A stretch of 64,000 nucleotides of DNA from Anaerococcus octavius (GCF_900445265.1 NZ_UFTA01000002.1:806001-870000), one strand, 5' to 3'. Counted from the first letter of the stretch, positions 15,614 through 26,356 are shown. Program-made: numbers and translations. The notes: a model not told the origin generated them from the letters alone.

Positions 15614-18251
15614 TATTTATCCTTAATTTCTTCTAAAGATAGTTTTGTTTTTTCTAATAAATCTTCATAGTTAGCGAGTTTTTCTCTTTCTTCATTTACT
15701 ACAGCTTCAGGAGCTTTGTTTACGAAGTTTTCGTTATTTAATTTACCACTTGCTCTTTTTATTTCGCATTCTAGCCTTTTATTTCTTCATTTAGACGTTT
15801 ACGTTCTTGTTTATAATCCATTAGATCATCTAAGCTCATTAATACTGAAAATTCATTAAATACTAGATTTACAAGATTTTCTTTATCTTTATCAAATTCA
15901 TCTTTTAAGTATATATCTACTTCATTTGAATTTGCTAGATTTTTAAACTGTCCTTTTAGATTTTCTAGTAAGTCTTTGTATTCTTCATTTTCTGCTAGGA
16001 TTATTAAATCTTGCTTAGTTTTTGCACCTACATTTAGTGTTGCTCTTTGATTTCTAATTGCAGTGATAGCTTCAATAGCAGAATTTACAGTTGCTTCTTC
16101 GCTAATAAACTCAAATTCTTCGTTAAATATTGGCCAATCTTCTACAATAAGCATATCTTTTTTATCTGGTAATGCCGAATAAATTTCTTCTGTTATAAAT
16201 GGCATAAATGGATGTAAAAGAGCTATCATTTTATTTAATACATATAATAAAACTTTTTTAACATCAGCTTTTGCTTTTTCATCTTCACCATATAATCTTA
16301 ATTTTGCAAATTCTATATACCAGTCGCAATATTCTTCCCAAATAAAGTTTTCTATTCTACTTGCTGCAAGACCAATCTCATATTTTTCAAGATTTTTTGT
16401 AACTTCTTCTATAACATTATTTAAACGTTTTAAAATCCACTTATCTTCTAAGGCAAGATTTTCTACTTTAGAGAAGTCTAGGTCATCTCCCTCGTCTATA
16501 TTCATTAAAACAAAACGAGTTGCATTCCATAGTTTATTGGCAAAGTTACGGCTTGCAATAATTCTTTTTTCATCATAACGCATATCATTTCCAGGACTAT
16601 TTCCAGTAATAAGGGTAAATCTTAAGGCATCTGCCCCATATTCGTTTACAACATCAATTGGATCTACACCATTTCCTAATGATTTACTCATCTTTCTACC
16701 TTGTGGATCACGGATAAGTCCTGTAAATAAAACGTGATCAAATGGAACTTTTCCTGTTGTATAAAGAGATGAAAATACCATTCTAATTACCCAGAAGAAT
16801 ATTATGTCATATCCTGTAACTAAAATATCTGTTGGGAAGAAATAATCTAATTTTTTATTTTCGTTTGGCCAACCTAGGGTAGCAAATGGCCAAAGTGCTG
16901 ATGAAAACCAAGTATCAAGGGTATCTTCTTCTTGGGTTACATGAACACCATTTAGCTTGCCTTCTTCATCTGGATCATCCTCTGAAACTATTATTTCACC
17001 ATCATCAGTGTAGAATACTGGGAGTCTGTGACCCCACCAAAGTTGACGAGATATAGTCCAGTCTCTGATATTATTTAGCCAGTTCATATAAGTTTTTCCA
17101 AGTGAATCTGGGATTAATTGTAGCTCTCCATCTTGGTAAACATCAGCTGCCATTTTAGCAAGTTCATCCATTTTAACAAACCATTGCTTAGAAATAAGTG
17201 GTTCTATAACAACATTTGTTCTTTCACTATAACCTACTGCATGGGTTAAAGTTTCTATTTTTTCTAGATAACCTTCATCTTCTAATTGTTCAATTATTTG
17301 TTTTCTAGCTTCATATCTATCAAGCCCAGAATATTTTCCATATTCATCTGTAATATGTCCCTTTGTATCTATTACTACACATTGACCTAGTTTATGGCGA
17401 GCTCCAACTTCAAAATCGTTAGGATCATGGCTTGGAGTAATTTTTACACATCCAGTACCGTATTCCATGTCTACATAGCTATCTTCTATTATAGGGATTT
17501 TTCTTCCAACTATTGGCAATATTACATTTTTACCTATCTTATCTTTAAATCTAGTATCTTCTGGATTTACTGCAACGGCAAGGTCACCAAACATAGTTTC
17601 TGGGCGAGTTGTTGCTATTGTTAGATATTCATCACTATTTTCAAAGAAATATTTGATATACCAAAGATTGCCCTCTTTTTCTACATGATAAACTTCGGCA
17701 TCAGAAATAGCTGTTTCTGCTTCTACATCCCAATTTACAATCCTATTACCTTGGTAAATTAAACCATCATCATACATTTTTTTGAAAACACGTTTTACAG
17801 CACGAGTTAGATTTTCATCCATAGTGAAAGAATCATAATCCCAATCACAAGAAACACCGATAGTTCTTAATTGTTTTTTAATTCTACCACCGTATTGTGC
17901 AGTCCATGCCCAAGCTTCTTCTAGGAACTTATCACGTCCTAATTCTTTTTTTGTATGACCTTCACTTCTGATTTTACCTACTACTTTTGCTTCTGTTGAT
18001 ATAGATGCATGATCAGTCCCTGGTATCCATAAAGCTTCAAAGCCTGCCATTCTCTTATAACGAATGATAATATCTTGAATAGTATTATTTAATGCATGAC
18101 CTAAGTGTAGTTGACCTGTGACATTTGGTGGTGGCATAACTATTGTAAATGGTTTTTTATCTTTATTGACATCAGCTTTAAAATATCCACCATCTTCCCA
18201 TTTTTTATAGATTTCTTTTTCAAAACCATTAGGATTATATTTTGTATCCAT
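15613..18251 (-). CDS. valS: Valyl-tRNA synthetase, one frameshift near the 3' end
   Basis: A class I synthetase charging tRNA-Val. The HIGH-type motif is [14 protein letters not shown] and the KMSKS motif is [11 protein letters not shown], with the CP1 editing domain between and an anticodon-binding domain after. The uninterrupted frame stops at 15771 after 826 residues. Shifting frame by -1 at the A4 run (15777-15780) continues with [28 protein letters not shown] and the rest of the standard C-terminal coiled coil to a TAA at 15613, giving about 879 residues, the normal length. That TAA overlaps the next start codon. I therefore read a lost A, either a sequencing error or a real lesion removing the tRNA-binding coiled coil. 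A T-box controls the gene. Confidence 0.9.
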
Positions 18252-18268
18252 CTATTACTCCTTTTCAT

Positions 18269-18470
18269 AAAAAAAGTGGTTAACACTATAGCTCTAGGAC
18301 GAGTTATCGCGTTACCACCTAAATTCCTTTTTAAATTAAAAAGACTCTTATCATACTTATGCGTATCACATTGAAATATAAATAAAAGCAACCTTCGAAA
18401 GCTTGTAGCTAAAGATTTGCACCAACCATCTTCTCTCTAAAAGCACTTACAATCTACTCCTCTTTTAATA
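18269..18470 (-). promoter_or_regulatory. T-box riboswitch leader of valS
   Basis: The minus-strand leader carries the T-box sequence AGGTGGTAACGCG (18308-18320), a Stem I with AGAGGAGTAG at its base, AGAGAG and GGTTGGTGC at the tip, and a terminator whose stem (GTGGTAAC with GTTAACCAC) ends in seven T (18269-18275). A GUU (18390-18392) sits where the specifier codon is expected, consistent with valine. Uncharged tRNA-Val would stabilise the antiterminator and switch valS on. Confidence 0.9.
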
Positions 18471-18493
18471 TTTCATATTAAATTTCTTTAATT

Positions 18494-18521
18494 ATTATAT
18501 TATCATAAATTAATTTGTCAA
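18494..18521 (-). promoter_or_regulatory. Promoter of valS
   Basis: On the minus strand TTGACA (18516-18521) and TATAAT (18494-18499) are separated by 16 bp, just upstream of the T-box leader. Confidence 0.75.
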
Positions 18522-18656
18522 AAAAGAACTTATTCATATGAAAACATTTTACAATAATCTAAAAGAACAAAAGTTAACACAAAATTATTTTTTGTATATT
18601 TCTGTAAAATTAGATAAAATTAAACAATTATCAGCAATAAATTCTATATGAAAATA

Positions 18657-18685
18657 TTTTCATATTATAAATTAAGTGTTATAAT
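18657..18685 (+). promoter_or_regulatory. Extended -10 promoter of the PPDK regulator/PPDK operon
   Basis: TGTTATAAT is an extended -10 element (TATAAT at 18680-18685); TTTTCA (18657-18662) lies 17 bp upstream as a weak -35. Confidence 0.6.
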
Positions 18686-18713
18686 AGCACTAGGGTTAGA
18701 GGAGGAGAATTAT

Positions 18714-19520
18714 ATGGAAATTTTAGTTTATATTATTTCAGATGCAGATGGAGTAGGTATATCTAGATTAGCTTCAAATACTATGCAAAAGTTTGATATA
18801 GATTACAAGGAGAAAACTTTCACTAACATTAGAACTAATGATGATCTATCTACAATACTATATCAAATAAATACTAATAATTCTCAAAAAATAATTTTCA
18901 ACTCTTTAAATGACCCAGATCACAATAAGTTTCTTAATGATTTTAGCAATAAAACAGACATCTTATCTATTGATTACACAAGCTACTCATTAAATAAAAT
19001 CAGTGATTTTTTAGGAGTAGAACCAGTAGAAGGTTTGGCTGAAGATGATTATAGAATTGTTCACCATTATAAAAGATTAGATGCTTTGGATTTTGCTATT
19101 AAATATGACGACGGTCGAGATTTTAAGGGATTAAAATATTGTGATATATGTATTATAGGAGTTTCTAGATCATCTAAAACCCCACTATCAGTATATCTTG
19201 CTAGTATTGGCTACAAGGTTATTAATGTACCTATTTTGTTAGAATCTAGGGTGCCAAGGGAGCTTTTTGAAATTGATTCTAAAAAAATATTCGGGCTTAC
19301 TTTAGATAAAAATAGGCTACAAAAAATAAGAAAAGAAAGACTCAAATCGATTAACCTATCTTCAAATTCAAATTACTCGGATATAGGTCATATTGAAAAA
19401 GAGCTTGATTTTGCAAATGAATTGATGGAAGATTTGGATTGTCAAATTATTGATGTCACATACAAATCTATAGAGGAAATTTCTGAATACATTATTAGCA
19501 GCATTGAAAATATTAATTAG
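18714..19520 (+). CDS. Pyruvate, phosphate dikinase regulatory protein (kinase/pyrophosphorylase)
   Basis: A 268-aa bifunctional PDRP (formerly DUF299) that inactivates PPDK by ADP-dependent phosphorylation of the catalytic-site threonine and reactivates it by phosphorolysis. The nucleotide-binding motif is IGVSRSSKTPLSVYLA. The ATG at 18714 follows GAGGAGGAG; an upstream in-frame ATG at 18648 lies before the promoter and is rejected. The gene ends 12 bp before ppdK, the usual regulator-target pair. Confidence 0.92.
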   Translation: MEILVYIISDADGVGISRLASNTMQKFDIDYKEKTFTNIRTNDDLSTILYQINTNNSQKIIFNSLNDPDHNKFLNDFSNKTDILSIDYTSYSLNKISDFLGVEPVEGLAEDDYRIVHHYKRLDALDFAIKYDDGRDFKGLKYCDICIIGVSRSSKTPLSVYLASIGYKVINVPILLESRVPRELFEIDSKKIFGLTLDKNRLQKIRKERLKSINLSSNSNYSDIGHIEKELDFANELMEDLDCQIIDVTYKSIEEISEYIISSIENIN

Positions 19521-19532
19521 GAAGGAAAAAAC

Positions 19533-22160
19533 ATGACTGAAAAATATGTTTACAGTTTTAATGAAGGCAACAAAGATATGAGGTCTCTTTTAGGTGGTAA
19601 GGGTGCAAACCTTGCAGAAATGACTACTATGGGTATTTCTGTTCCTTATGGTTTTACAGTTACTACTGATGCATGTACAAGATTTTATAAAGAAGATGAA
19701 AAATTATGGGAAGATTTAAATAACGAAGTATCTGAACACATCAAAGATCTTGAAAAAGAAAATGGAAAAACATTTGGTTCTACAGAAGATCCACTTTTAG
19801 TTTCTGTTAGATCTGGTGCGCCTATATCAATGCCTGGTATGATGGATACTATTTTAAATTTAGGTTTAAATGATGATGCTGTTTTGGGTTTAGCTAAAAA
19901 AACAGAAAATGAAAGATTTGCCTACGATTCTTATAGAAGGTTTATTCAAATGTTCTCAGATGTTGCAATGGGACTTGATAAAAATAATTTTGAAAAATTA
20001 TTAACTGCTAAGAAAAATGATAGAGGCGTTGAGCAAGATACAGAATTAAACGCTGATGATTTAAAAGAATTAGTAGAAGAATATAAAGAAAAATATAAAG
20101 AACTAAAAGGTGAAGATTTTCCACAAGAACCTCGTGAACAATTAGATCTTGCAATTTCTGCAGTATTTAAATCTTGGGGAAATGATCGTGCTATACTTTA
20201 TAGAAAACTAAATGATATAGATGATGCTATGGGAACAGCAGTAAACATTCAATCTATGGTATTTGGTAATATGGGAGATACATCTGGAACAGGTGTAGCA
20301 TTTTCAAGAAACCCAGCAACTGGAGAAAATAAATTATTTGGAGAATATTTAATCAACGCTCAAGGTGAAGATGTTGTAGCTGGTGTTAGGACTCCTCAAG
20401 AAATACACACTCTAAATGAAGCTATGCCAGAAGTTTACGAAGAGTTTGCAACAACTGCTAAAAAGCTAGAGGAGCACTATCATGATATGCAAGATATGGA
20501 ATTTACTATCCAAGAAGGAAAGCTATTCTTACTTCAAACTAGAAATGGTAAAAGAACTGCTCACGCAGCTGTAAAAGCTGCTGTGGATATGGTGGAAGAA
20601 GGTTTAATTGATAAAAAAGAAGCTGTCTTAAGAGTTAATCCAAAAGATTTAGATGGTTTACTCCACCCTACTTTTACTAATGAAGCTATGAAAGAAAATC
20701 AAGCTGTCGCACAAGGTCTTGCAGCATCTCCAGGAGCAGCTGTAGGAAAAATTGCTTTTACTGCAAAAGATGCAGCAAAAAGAGCATCAGATGGTGAACA
20801 AGTAATATTAGTTCGTGAAGAAACATCTCCTGAAGATTTAGAAGGAATGGTAAAAGCTAATGGTATATTAACTGCTCGTGGTGGAATGACAAGCCATGCT
20901 GCTGTAGTTGCTCGTGGTATGGGCAAATGCTGTGTATCTGGTGCTAGTGAAGTACACGTAGATGAAGATGAAGGAACAATGAGAATTGGCGATCAAGTTT
21001 ATACAAAAGATGATACAATTTCTCTTGATGGTTCAACAGGAGACGTTTATATAGGATCTCTTGAAACTCAATCTCCACAACTAGAAGGAAACTTTGGAAC
21101 ATTTATGGGTTGGGTTGATGAATTTAGAGATATGAAAATAAGGACAAACGCTGATACACCTAGAGATGTAGAACAAGCTTTAGACTTTGGTGCTGAAGGT
21201 ATTGGTCTTTGCCGTACAGAGCATATGTTCTTTAAAGAAGATAGGATTTTCCAAGTTCGTAAAATGATTTTAGCAAATGATCTTGAAACAAGAAAATCTG
21301 CATTAGATAAAATATTGCCAATGCAAGAAGACGATTTCTATCAAATCTATACACTTATGGGTGATAAACCAGTTACAGTAAGACTTCTAGATCCACCACT
21401 TCATGAATTCTTACCAAGAGGTGAAGCTGAAATTAAAGACTTGGCATTAGATCTTAATATAGAACCAGCAAGAGTTAGAGAAAGAATTGCAGAACTGGAA
21501 GAAGTAAACCCTATGCTAGGCTTTAGAGGATTAAGACTTGGCGTAAGATATCCAGAAATTTCTAGAATGCAAGCAAGAGCAATCATGCAAGCTGCTATCC
21601 ATTGCCATGAAGATGGTATAGAAGTTGTACCAGAAATCATGATTCCTTTATCAAGTGATGTAAAAGAATTAAAATATGTAATTGATGAAGTAAATGATGA
21701 AATCCAAAAAGTATTCGAAGAAAAAGGAAAAGAAATCAAATACCTTGTAGGTACAATGATAGAAATCCCTAGAGCAGCTATAACAGCTGATGAAATAGCA
21801 GAAATCACAGATTTCTTTAGCTTTGGTACAAATGACCTTACACAAATGACATTTGGTCTATCAAGAGATGATGCTGGCAAATTCTTACCTTTATACCTAG
21901 AAAAAGATTTATTTGCCAAAGATCCATTCCAAGTATTAGATCAGAAAGGTGTAGGTTTCTTAGTTGAAACAGCTGTAGAAAAAGGTAGATCAGCAAATAA
22001 AGATCTACACTTAGGAATTTGTGGAGAACACGGCGGTGAACCATCTACTGTAAAATACTTATACAACGTTGGTTTAGATTATGCTTCATGCTCACCATTT
22101 AGAGTTCCAATAGCAAAACTAGCTGCTGCCCAAGCTGCTATCGAAAAAGAAAATAAATAA
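19533..22160 (+). CDS. ppdK: Pyruvate, phosphate dikinase
   Basis: An 875-aa enzyme interconverting pyruvate + ATP + Pi and PEP + AMP + PPi. The N-terminal ATP-grasp domain begins GGKGANLAEM; the swivelling domain carries the catalytic His455 in GGMTSHAAVVARGMGK; the C-terminal PEP-binding TIM barrel ends with GICGEHGGEPS. The length matches the family. In anaerobes it often serves glycolysis with PPi saving or gluconeogenesis. The threonine two residues before His455 is the expected target of the PDRP encoded upstream. Confidence 0.97.
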   Translation: MTEKYVYSFNEGNKDMRSLLGGKGANLAEMTTMGISVPYGFTVTTDACTRFYKEDEKLWEDLNNEVSEHIKDLEKENGKTFGSTEDPLLVSVRSGAPISMPGMMDTILNLGLNDDAVLGLAKKTENERFAYDSYRRFIQMFSDVAMGLDKNNFEKLLTAKKNDRGVEQDTELNADDLKELVEEYKEKYKELKGEDFPQEPREQLDLAISAVFKSWGNDRAILYRKLNDIDDAMGTAVNIQSMVFGNMGDTSGTGVAFSRNPATGENKLFGEYLINAQGEDVVAGVRTPQEIHTLNEAMPEVYEEFATTAKKLEEHYHDMQDMEFTIQEGKLFLLQTRNGKRTAHAAVKAAVDMVEEGLIDKKEAVLRVNPKDLDGLLHPTFTNEAMKENQAVAQGLAASPGAAVGKIAFTAKDAAKRASDGEQVILVREETSPEDLEGMVKANGILTARGGMTSHAAVVARGMGKCCVSGASEVHVDEDEGTMRIGDQVYTKDDTISLDGSTGDVYIGSLETQSPQLEGNFGTFMGWVDEFRDMKIRTNADTPRDVEQALDFGAEGIGLCRTEHMFFKEDRIFQVRKMILANDLETRKSALDKILPMQEDDFYQIYTLMGDKPVTVRLLDPPLHEFLPRGEAEIKDLALDLNIEPARVRERIAELEEVNPMLGFRGLRLGVRYPEISRMQARAIMQAAIHCHEDGIEVVPEIMIPLSSDVKELKYVIDEVNDEIQKVFEEKGKEIKYLVGTMIEIPRAAITADEIAEITDFFSFGTNDLTQMTFGLSRDDAGKFLPLYLEKDLFAKDPFQVLDQKGVGFLVETAVEKGRSANKDLHLGICGEHGGEPSTVKYLYNVGLDYASCSPFRVPIAKLAAAQAAIEKENK

Positions 22161-22200
22161 TAAGTAAAAGACCTGGATTATTCCAGGTCTTTTACTTATT
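22159..22200 (+). terminator. Terminator of ppdK, bidirectional
   Basis: A 19-bp perfect stem (AATAAGTAAAAGACCTGGA with its complement) with a TTAT loop stands between convergent genes. Confidence 0.85.
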
Positions 22201-22214
22201 ATTTTGATTACAAA

Positions 22215-23967
22215 TTAAATCAAGTTATTTTCTTCTAACCAGACTTCTATATCTGTACCTTTTAATTTATCTTTTAAACCTTTAGCTGCCAATTTTGGAA
22301 TTGGAAGGTTTGGTTTTTCGTAATCATTTAGTGCACTTACTGCATTCATGAGATATCTTATATCATATCTTGATGCATAAACTTCTGGAATTCCTTTTTC
22401 AACTCCACATAATGCATAGACAGCTTCCATAGCAGTTCTACCTGAGTATTCTGTTGTAAATACTGTATCTCTGCCTGGTTTATCTAGTGTTTCTGCAAAT
22501 TGTCCCAAGAAAGCAAAGTTAACTGCTCCTTTTGGAACTACATATGGTCTATCTCCAAACTCACGTGGTTCAAAGTGGCTTGTGATATATGGCATCATTA
22601 CTGGAATTGCAGAGCAGTCTTTAGCTAGTCTGTCAATTTCTGATGTAGGAACTCCTATATGATATAGCCATTCTTTGGTAATTTCTTTACCAGTACAGTC
22701 TCTCATTGGTTTATCTATATAGTTACCTTTTTTATCTGAGAATAGTCCATATACCCAAACGCATACATCATCTTTTGGCTGACCTACGTATTGAGGTTGT
22801 CTATTTATTGTCCAACTCATTAGCCAGTTTGAGTCATGAACTGTTACTATACCGCCTGTTACAGTTTTTCCTGTATATGGGCTTCTTTGAGTGATTTTTT
22901 CGATATAGTCAATTACTTCTCCACCATGAACTGTGACTGTACATGATTCCCAATTTGTTCTTTCTACATCTGAGCAGAATTTATCTGGATGACCAAATTC
23001 GTCAGATTTTAATGCTATGTTTCTCCATAGTTCCCAACTACCACCAAGATCTGCAGTTAAAGTAGCTGGAGTATTATCATCACCATAGCTTGTAGATTAT
23101 GTCATAGATTCATTGGTAATTAAGACTAAATCATTTTCTGTTAAATCTATTGGTTTATCTTCTCACTTACTATTTTCTATAACTAATTTTGTAGCTACTT
23201 TTTCTCATCTGAGATATCAAAATCAACATCTGTTATAGTTACTCCATATTAAAATTTTGCATCTTGGTCTTTTAACCATTTTACACTATTGATTCGCATT
23301 GGTCATATTCTGTAAATTGTAGAGCTGATAAATCTGGCAATCCTCCAACATGGTAAATAAATCTGTTTAAATATGATTTCATTTCTAAAGTAGAGTTCCA
23401 GTTTTAGAAAACAAACAATGATCTCCATAAAATCCAGAAGTCGCTATTTAATGTTTCTTTACTAAATACCTCATCAATTTGCTTATTTTCCAATTAATCA
23501 TCTACAGTTATTGTTAAATCCATTATTTTTTTAAAACTTTATCACTTAGATTGAATTTATCATTATTGTATCTTTGTCCATTTTTATGGATAATACGACA
23601 TTTACTGTAGTTAGGATCATATAAATTTGTGTAAAAGAAATGGCCTAAGATTGATTGCTCAGGATCTTCAGCTGATGGAACTGCACTATAAAATTTCAAA
23701 GTGATGTCCCATTTTTCTACCACCACGAGCTACATAACCGTGGTATTCATCTTTATAATCTCCATCTAAACTACCAACCGGCATTTCTAATTGTTATATT
23801 TTCTGCTTTCATATGTGCATCTTTTACTAGAAAACCACCAGCAGATAATGTTCTTCCTATTATATATACTTTTTATCGTCTATATCCTTATGTTTTCTAG
23901 CTTTGACAAGACAACGGTCGTTACCATTTATAAAATAAACTCTATCATCATAACTTTTTTTATTCAT
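22215..23967 (-). pseudogene. Decayed oleate hydratase (MCRA family) gene
   Basis: A complete-length but broken FAD-dependent oleate hydratase, which in intact form makes 10-hydroxystearate from oleate. An ATG at 23967 with an AAGGGGAT site starts the N-terminus (YFINGNDRC). The homologous segments then continue in different frames: VYIIGRTLSAGGFLVKD, SLDGDYKDEYHGYVARGG, AEDPEQSILGHFFY and NGQRYNNDKFNLSDK. I count at least three frameshifts in the first 150 codons, plus later in-frame stops (about 23097 and 23165). Only the last 300 codons (for example NRQPQYVGQPKDDVC, PYVVPKGAVNFAFLGQ) remain open. No functional enzyme is expected; the C-terminal open frame alone lacks the FAD-binding domain. 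Confidence 0.92.
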
Positions 23968-24154
23968 AATTATCCCCTTTATGATAATACATTTTTTTAA
24001 CTTATATTAAGTTAAAATCTCTTATAAATCTATAATCCTCACTTAAAAATAATATACATATTTCATAACTTTACCAAATTGAAACATTCTTATTAAATAT
24101 TTTTTATATTGATTGTTTAATAATAAAACATATATTTATGATATCTATCTCATA

Positions 24155-24189
24155 TTATAAAAATAACCAGTCGTAGAAACTGGTTATTT
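24155..24189 (-). terminator. Terminator of the PPOX-DUF1576 operon
   Basis: A perfect 10-bp stem AAATAACCAG/CTGGTTATTT is followed on the minus strand by TTTTTAT; it overlaps the end of the 112-aa gene. Confidence 0.75.
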
Positions 24190-24526
24190 ATATATGTTTT
24201 CTTATTAAATTTATAGTTAATGTATCACCGTCTAAATTTACTTCAGCTTCGTCTATCAAATACCCTATAGTGTTCAATTCTCCTTGACCATCAGAATCCA
24301 AAAGACCATCGTAATAATCTTCATATGCACTTAACCTAGGGTGAGTAAAATACTGTCTTAAGCCAGTAATATCTATATTTTCAGCATTAACTTTACCTTT
24401 TATGATTATACTTGTAGCTTGCTCGTTTATATTTATATTAGCACTTATATTTTGAAATTCATGGAGTACAAAATATTCTACAATAACATTTAAAATTTTT
24501 CTTGCCTTATCTCTTTCTTTAATCAC
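24188..24526 (-). CDS. Hypothetical 112-aa protein downstream of DUF1576
   Basis: A small soluble protein with an alpha-beta pattern; I recognise no motif. Its start overlaps the 3' end of the DUF1576 gene by 8 bp, so the two are translated together and may work together. The segment AYEDYYDGLLDSDGQGELNTIGYLIDE is acidic. No function assigned. Confidence 0.6.
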   Translation of the reverse strand: MIKERDKARKILNVIVEYFVLHEFQNISANININEQATSIIIKGKVNAENIDITGLRQYFTHPRLSAYEDYYDGLLDSDGQGELNTIGYLIDEAEVNLDGDTLTINLIRKHI

Positions 24527-25763
24527 GCTCTCGCCTTTCCATAAAATTTTTATATAGTGGTAGTAAAACTGCAGCTACAATTCCACCAGCAAGTCCATTA
24601 TTATATAAGTTTATGCCACCGTGGATAAAAGAAGTATTTGTTGCAACTGCCTTGTGAACAAATCCTGCAAAAATACCTGGAATAAATCCAAATTCTCCTG
24701 CTATAGGAGCAAGTGTTGTAGAAAATAAAGCAGTTAAAATTGCAGTGGTACTTGATGGTTCATATTTATTTATAAGACTTGTTAAATAAACTCCTATCAT
24801 AATTGGTAATATATTTCTAGGATGTTTTCCAAAAGCAGAAAATCCCATAACGTTAAAAATGCCACCCATAATTGGTCCATTTATAACACCGTTACTCATT
24901 TTTACAAACAAAATTGCTAGCAGACCATTAATCCCCATATTTACCATTACTAAATATTTGTTAGCTTCTATAGTATAGTCTGTAATTAATTTACCACTAT
25001 GAGACATTAATTGCTTGTAACCGTTAAATCCTTGATTTTTAATAAGTCCGTAAATAATAAAACTAGCACAAAAAATAAGAATAAATGCAAAGGCAAATTT
25101 ATCGTTTCCGTCATAAACTATATTTATTACAGGCATTTCTATGTCAAACATCCTTAAAATACCAGCAAAAATAATACCAATAATTCCTAAAGTAAAGCCA
25201 ATATTATATAGAGAATACCCATCATGAAATTTTACAAAGGAAGTTGAAACAGGAATAATTATAAAACCAATTATAATGCCTGCTAAAAAACCTAATAATA
25301 AGCCTTTGATAATAGAAAAGCCTAAACCAAAAATCAAAAGACTAACCAAAGGACTTATTCCAGTGACAAAGCACATAACATGCATAAAGTTTGATATAGA
25401 TAATTTTTTTAATTTTGTATATAAGTAAACACCAATCATAAGAGGCAAAGAGTTAATAAGATTTTTTCCAAAAAAGCTAAATCCTGTTAGAGCAAACATA
25501 CCAGCTATCAACGCCCCTGTAAGAGCAGCTCCACTTTTTTCAGCAAATACTAACGAAATAAAAAGCATAAAACCAGCATTTATAAAACTTGCCCCTATAC
25601 CTCCTATCTGCATATAATCTGAAACTAAAATGCTTGGAGAACTGACAATTTTTAAAAGTCCCTGATAAATATTTGTCGGAGAATCTAAAGATAGTCCATA
25701 TACCATCATCAAGAAGCTAAAAATATATAAATCCTTGTATCTAATTTTACTTAATTTTTTCAT
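24519..25763 (-). CDS. DUF1576 family membrane protein
   Basis: About 414 residues with eleven or more hydrophobic segments and an internal repeat: FALTGFSFFGKNLINSLPLMIGVYL in the first half resembles FNVMGFSAFGKHPRNILPIMIGVYL in the second, which indicates two inverted or tandem transporter-like halves. The ATG at 25763 is chosen over an in-frame TTG. It follows the PPOX gene by 4 bp. Transport is likely; the substrate is unknown. Confidence 0.75.
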   Translation of the reverse strand: MKKLSKIRYKDLYIFSFLMMVYGLSLDSPTNIYQGLLKIVSSPSILVSDYMQIGGIGASFINAGFMLFISLVFAEKSGAALTGALIAGMFALTGFSFFGKNLINSLPLMIGVYLYTKLKKLSISNFMHVMCFVTGISPLVSLLIFGLGFSIIKGLLLGFLAGIIIGFIIIPVSTSFVKFHDGYSLYNIGFTLGIIGIIFAGILRMFDIEMPVINIVYDGNDKFAFAFILIFCASFIIYGLIKNQGFNGYKQLMSHSGKLITDYTIEANKYLVMVNMGINGLLAILFVKMSNGVINGPIMGGIFNVMGFSAFGKHPRNILPIMIGVYLTSLINKYEPSSTTAILTALFSTTLAPIAGEFGFIPGIFAGFVHKAVATNTSFIHGGINLYNNGLAGGIVAAVLLPLYKNFMERRERD

Positions 25764-25767
25764 AACT

Positions 25768-26292
25768 CTATATTTCAACTTTTTTACTTCTTAGCTCTAA
25801 ATTTCTAATATCAACTTTAAAAGTCTTAGTTATTGATAAACTTCTATTTATAGGGATATCAAAGTAATCCATCATATCTGGTGTATATTTTTGACATATT
25901 GCGCGCATGATTTCAATTTTTTTGTTTTCATCAATTACTTCAATAGCTTCACCAATTATAATAACCGATTCAAAACTAGTAGTAAAAACTGAATTAACAA
26001 ATTTACCATGATTAGAAGGATCATTAATTATTTCTTCAATTTCATTTTTATCATATAAGTGTGGTACTTCCACTTCACCTACAAAAGTAATACTTATATG
26101 ATGATTAGAATTTATAAATTCAATTTTTTGTCCCTTTTGTCCAGTGTGAAAATATAAAGTGTCCTCAACTCTCACAATAGATAAAGGAACCCCGTAAGCC
26201 TCATTATCTTTTGCTAGGCAAAGTACTCCATACTGAGCATTATCTATTATTTTATAAGCTTTTATTAAATCATTATTTTTTTTATTTGACAT
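25768..26292 (-). CDS. Pyridoxamine 5'-phosphate oxidase-like flavoprotein
   Basis: A 174-aa split-barrel protein. The segment AQYGVLCLAKDNEAYGVPLSIVRVEDTLYFHTGQKGQKIEFI follows the FMN-binding pattern of PPOX-like proteins. True pyridoxamine oxidation is not implied; members of this group reduce or bind small molecules. It heads an operon with the DUF1576 membrane protein and a 112-aa protein. Confidence 0.8.
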   Translation of the reverse strand: MSNKKNNDLIKAYKIIDNAQYGVLCLAKDNEAYGVPLSIVRVEDTLYFHTGQKGQKIEFINSNHHISITFVGEVEVPHLYDKNEIEEIINDPSNHGKFVNSVFTTSFESVIIIGEAIEVIDENKKIEIMRAICQKYTPDMMDYFDIPINRSLSITKTFKVDIRNLELRSKKVEI

Positions 26293-26356
26293 ATAAACTC
26301 CTAATAACTATTATATACCATATTTGTTCATCTAATTATAAACTATAAATAAATTG

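Noticed and set aside
18648-18713. Upstream extension of the PPDK regulator to an earlier ATG
   Set aside because: That ATG lies before the likely promoter and has no ribosome binding site; GAGGAGGAG marks the ATG at 18714.
21401-21919. 172-codon open frame opposite ppdK
   Set aside because: It lies antisense inside a highly conserved enzyme gene and has no recognisable product.
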